Below, piece after piece: positions 6,175 to 8,028 of a stretch of DNA of 8,028 bases; the stretch's first letter is position 1, and every line of letters starts with the position of its first letter. The position numbers were made by a program, and so were the translations under genes. The stretch spans positions 1-8,028 of the forward strand of contig JAIOSN010000113.1 in the NCBI GenBank assembly GCA_021107605.1, read 5' to 3'. Under the pieces are notes generated by a model. It searched no databases, had not been told where the DNA came from, and worked only from the letters and a program-made list of their open reading frames with translations. The stretch comes from Anaerolineae bacterium (lineage in GTDB: Bacteria; Chloroflexota; Anaerolineae; B4-G1; SLSP01).

Positions 6175-6913
6175 TCCCACCGCGCTTCAAGAACGCTGGT
6201 TCTGGCTAGGCGGGTCGGTCGCGCTCGCCGTTCTGGCGGCCTGGATCCGGTGGTTTATCAATCCCCCCACTGGAGAGCAGGCAACCTGGCAGCAACGTTG
6301 GCAACGCTGGTCCGGTCGCCCGTGGGTAACAGAGCTAACCAGGCTATTGTACTACCTGGGACTGCCGGCCTCGGCGTTACTCTGGCGCGGGGCCCTGACG
6401 GAACGCGGGTTAGGGTTGCAACCTGTCCCCTGGTCACCAACCGTCCTCGCGGCCGCCCACACCGTGACCAATTGGACAGATTGGATACGTGATCTTGGCT
6501 GGACCAGCAGTATCGCCCTGGGCACCGCGCTGATCGTTTTGTTAAGCCAACGGCAGGTCACCCGCTTACGGCACCCCAGTCCAACTCACCACCGCGATAT
6601 AGGAGTAGCCTTCCGCGCAGCTGCTTACCAAGAGAGTCACTGGGCCTTCTATCGCGCGCCCTTTGTACTGCTCTGGGGAACTGAGATCGGTAGTTGGGCC
6701 GGCATCCTACCGCTCTTGGTCGAAAATATCCTCAATCCCCAGCTTTGGGAAGAGCTATCTTCAGCCAAACGGGGGTACAATCTCTGGCTAAATGGGACCC
6801 TCCTCATAGCCAGCACCCTAATCTACCTGCAAACCCAGAACATCTGGTGTGCACTGCTCGCTGATATCACCTTACGCTGGCTCTGGGGTTATCAGAGCAC
6901 AGCCCCGGAATAA
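6158..6913 (+). CDS. Membrane protein resembling a CPBP (Rce1-like) protease lacking catalytic residues
   Basis: This is a 251-residue, tryptophan-rich membrane protein with hydrophobic segments near 14-33, 60-77, 91-101, 114-131, 166-188 and 208-226, plus a less certain one at 228-243. ATG 6158 lies inside the kinase gene, 17 bases before that gene's stop has been read through, and no good Shine-Dalgarno sequence precedes it. Translation is therefore probably coupled to the kinase. Two blocks recall CPBP intramembrane proteases: ESHWAFYR (159-166), similar in place to the EExxxR motif, and TQNIWCALLADITLRW (226-241), similar to the C-terminal T.slW.ail.H...N motif. The second catalytic glutamate is replaced by S160 and the C-terminal histidine by D236, so it would not be expected to act as a protease if this alignment is right. 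The gene ends in the hairpin at 6902-6924. The membrane nature is certain. The CPBP link is a pattern-based guess, and an unrelated Chloroflexota membrane protein is the alternative. Confidence 0.75.
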   Translation: MTWLSNPTALQERWFWLGGSVALAVLAAWIRWFINPPTGEQATWQQRWQRWSGRPWVTELTRLLYYLGLPASALLWRGALTERGLGLQPVPWSPTVLAAAHTVTNWTDWIRDLGWTSSIALGTALIVLLSQRQVTRLRHPSPTHHRDIGVAFRAAAYQESHWAFYRAPFVLLWGTEIGSWAGILPLLVENILNPQLWEELSSAKRGYNLWLNGTLLIASTLIYLQTQNIWCALLADITLRWLWGYQSTAPE

Positions 6914-6924
6914 AATTCCGGGGC
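6902..6924 (+). terminator. Perfect 10-bp hairpin over the stop codon, likely bidirectional terminator
   Basis: GCCCCGGAAT (6902-6911) and ATTCCGGGGC (6915-6924) are perfectly complementary around a 3-base AAA loop. The stem includes the last codons of the upstream gene, and the stop TAA at 6911-6913 straddles stem and loop. The element separates convergent genes, and its symmetry lets it fold in both transcripts. No T-run follows on either strand, so it is not a textbook intrinsic terminator. It may instead block 3' exonucleases or work with a termination factor. Confidence 0.6.
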
Positions 6925-6951
6925 CGCTAAGCTGCAAATATGCGGAGCCTA

Positions 6952-7194
6952 CTAAACTAATATCAACGCCAGTACTATCAACAGCACTAGCATCACCAGA
7001 GCTATAACCCCGATATGTTTCAAATCCTTGAGTACATAGCTGTACTCAGCCGCCAAATCTTCCTCCCTGGCTACGGCTACTTCCTGATTCTTAGCTGCAG
7101 CTAGCGGGGCTTGCTCCTGGTTTATTCCCCGGCTCGTACTGGGACGATAAAGTTGTGTTGCGGAAAGCTGCGGTGTGCGTCTCTTCTTGGCCAT
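6952..7194 (-). CDS. Small C-terminally membrane-anchored protein of unknown function
   Basis: This 80-residue protein starts MAKKRRTPQL and has a basic head, a polar Ala/Gln/Glu-rich middle with no recognised domain, and the block EYSYVLKDLKHIGVIA (50-65). A single hydrophobic helix to the C-terminus follows (about 61-80). The layout is that of a tail-anchored membrane protein with its N-terminus in the cytoplasm. Small proteins with an EYxYVxxDLxxI block before a terminal helix seem familiar from Chloroflexota, but I know of no assigned function. The ATG whose first base is 7194 is chosen over the upstream in-frame TTG (first base 7206) because GGAGGAG lies directly before it and would otherwise be coding. 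It is downstream of the sortase gene on the same strand with a 46-base gap, so the two are probably co-transcribed. It has no LPxTG-like signal, so it is not an obvious sortase substrate. Confidence 0.75.
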   Translation of the reverse strand: MAKKRRTPQLSATQLYRPSTSRGINQEQAPLAAAKNQEVAVAREEDLAAEYSYVLKDLKHIGVIALVMLVLLIVLALILV

Positions 7195-7197
7195 ATT

Positions 7198-7204
7198 CTC
7201 CTCC
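7198..7204 (-). promoter_or_regulatory. Strong ribosome binding site that sets the small-protein start
   Basis: Reading the minus strand, GGAGGAG is followed by AAT and then ATG (7194-7192). The GGAGG core is 5 bases from the start codon. A reading that starts at TTG 7206 would translate this site as Glu-Glu, which argues that the TTG start is wrong. Confidence 0.75.
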
Positions 7205-7217
7205 AATAAATATACAA

Positions 7218-7254
7218 ACTAATGACTAATTGACTAACGACTACTGACTTAGTG
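7218..7254 (+). repeat. Degenerate heptamer tandem repeat, unit about ACTAAYG
   Basis: Five back-to-back units can be read: ACTAATG (7218-7224), ACTAATTG (7225-7232), ACTAACG (7233-7239), ACTACTG (7240-7246) and ACTTAGTG (7247-7254). The array begins in the gap after the sortase gene and runs through its stop codon (7241-7243) into its last codons. The AT-rich composition contrasts with the flanking genes. It resembles in kind the short tandemly repeated heptanucleotides of filamentous cyanobacteria, but the unit is different. Confidence 0.55.
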
Positions 7255-8028
7255 AAGCAATAACTACGATACGGTGCGTATCCACTCCATAGGGATAACA
7301 AGAGATCAAGGTTAATGCCGGACTACTGGTGGGCGCCATAACCTCCACTTCGGTCGGCTCGATAATACGGGTTTGTTGCACCTCATACCGATAGCCCCGC
7401 GTCTGCGTATGTAGCAATATCTCATCCCCTACCTTCAGATCAGGCAGGTGGCGAAAAATCTCGCCATAGATATCATTATGTGCAGAGAGCACACAGTTCC
7501 CCCGCTCGCCGGGATTAGCGCTGCCGATATGATGCCCGACCCCTTTTTTGAGAACCTCCCAATCATCCCCTTCCACCACCGGCGCGTCCACTCCAATGCT
7601 GGCTATCACGATGCGTTGCGCCTGTTCGGGACCCGGCGTGGGAGCCGGCAGCGGCGTGATCTCCGCCACCAGATGCTGGAGATGCGCTGGAATTGGTACC
7701 GGTTGAGGGTCGCCCACTCCATCCGGTGCTGTATGCCCACCAGGCAATAAGGCGACATCAATCAACGGCGTTGCCATAGGCGTGGGCGCCATTTGCAAGA
7801 CCCGGCTCTCCTCGTTGAGCTCACGAACAGTAAAGAAGAGCTCCGCAATCACCATTATCAACCCCAGCACAGCTAGGAACTCCACCAATAAGAGGAGCCG
7901 GTCCCAAATCCAACGCCACTGGATACGCCGTCGCGGGGTGACGGGAGCCGCATCAGCGATCGCCGCGCTGTAACGCGCGCCCTCCCGCGCGACACGCAGC
8001 GGCCTGACCGGAGAAGAGCTTGAGCGTA
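7241..8028 (-). CDS. Class D-like sortase (5' partial, start beyond window)
   Basis: Sortases are membrane-anchored cysteine transpeptidases that attach or polymerise surface proteins outside the cell. The catalytic triad is complete: His in VLSAHND (codon 7478-7480), Cys in LTLISCYP (7298-7300) and Arg in THRIVV (7271-7273). The sequence GVGHHIGSANPGERGN before the histidine and YGEIFRHLPDLKVGDEI after it fit the beta-barrel. The TLxTC motif is TLISC here, with Ser for Thr, and an extra Cys sits five residues before the active histidine. The frame has no stop from 7888 up to the window edge. That upstream part reads as a basic tail (RRRIQWRWIWDR) running straight into the membrane helix LLLLVEFLAVLGLIMVIAEL, so the TTG at 7888 would cut into the helix and is not the start. 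A Pro-rich linker joins helix and catalytic domain. No LPxTG-type substrate or pilin is encoded in the window. Class assignment is tentative. Confidence 0.88.
   Translation of the reverse strand, partial: RSSSSPVRPLRVAREGARYSAAIADAAPVTPRRRIQWRWIWDRLLLLVEFLAVLGLIMVIAELFFTVRELNEESRVLQMAPTPMATPLIDVALLPGGHTAPDGVGDPQPVPIPAHLQHLVAEITPLPAPTPGPEQAQRIVIASIGVDAPVVEGDDWEVLKKGVGHHIGSANPGERGNCVLSAHNDIYGEIFRHLPDLKVGDEILLHTQTRGYRYEVQQTRIIEPTEVEVMAPTSSPALTLISCYPYGVDTHRIVVIASLSQ

Noticed and set aside
7195..7240. Promoter for the small minus-strand protein (TATATT at 7214-7209)
   Set aside because: Transcription would begin within the ribosome site near 7202, so the box is too close to the gene. Co-transcription with the sortase gene is simpler.
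7448..7750. 100-codon plus-strand frame inside the sortase gene
   Set aside because: It is antisense to the catalytic histidine region of a clearly conserved sortase and has no recognisable features.
1..8028. CRISPR array, tRNA/rRNA genes, insertion sequence or phage module
   Set aside because: No regularly spaced repeats, tRNA-like folds, transposase motifs, terminal inverted repeats or phage genes were seen on either strand.

Overview
The window looks like a stretch of ordinary chromosome from a Chloroflexota bacterium, probably of the Anaerolineae/Caldilineae/Ardenticatenia side. This is inferred from the style of the proteins and cannot be proven here. The clues are an SLC13 permease with RCK_C domains, a divergent YchF-like GTPase, a sortase with an SAHND active-site block, and small conserved membrane proteins. 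Base composition is moderately GC-rich. There are no rRNA or tRNA genes, no CRISPR array, no insertion sequence and no phage genes.

Layout. Positions 1-924 (+) are the 3' part of an SLC13-type permease gene that starts before the window. A 150-base gap with a candidate sigma-70 promoter leads to rlmI (1075-2298), a 23S rRNA m5C methyltransferase. It is followed 28 bases later by a pyrimidine-rich gene for a five-helix membrane protein (2327-3001). The largest gap, 3002-3269, carries three degenerate copies of a short dispersed repeat (CTTTGCGYCTNNGCGGT type), then a perfect TATAAT and a small stem-loop just before a YchF-related GTPase gene (3270-4352). Next come a membrane-bound GAF/HisKA_3 sensor histidine kinase (4405-6174) and a 17-base-overlapping membrane protein that resembles a CPBP (Rce1-like) protease without its catalytic residues (6158-6913). 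A perfect 10-bp hairpin spanning the last stop codon closes the plus-strand block.

On the minus strand, converging on that hairpin, lie a sortase gene (7241 to beyond the window end) and a small tail-anchored membrane protein (6952-7194). A degenerate heptamer tandem repeat covers the sortase stop codon between them.

How the genes fit together. The plus-strand genes mix housekeeping functions (rRNA modification, ribosome-associated GTPase) with transport and signalling, and they form short co-transcribed groups rather than one pathway. The kinase and CPBP-like protein are the most likely functional pair because their reading frames overlap. I found no clear new multi-gene system. The observations most worth checking are the decayed CPBP-like partner of the kinase, the short dispersed repeats, the stop-codon hairpin, the heptamer array and two gene starts that are easily miscalled.
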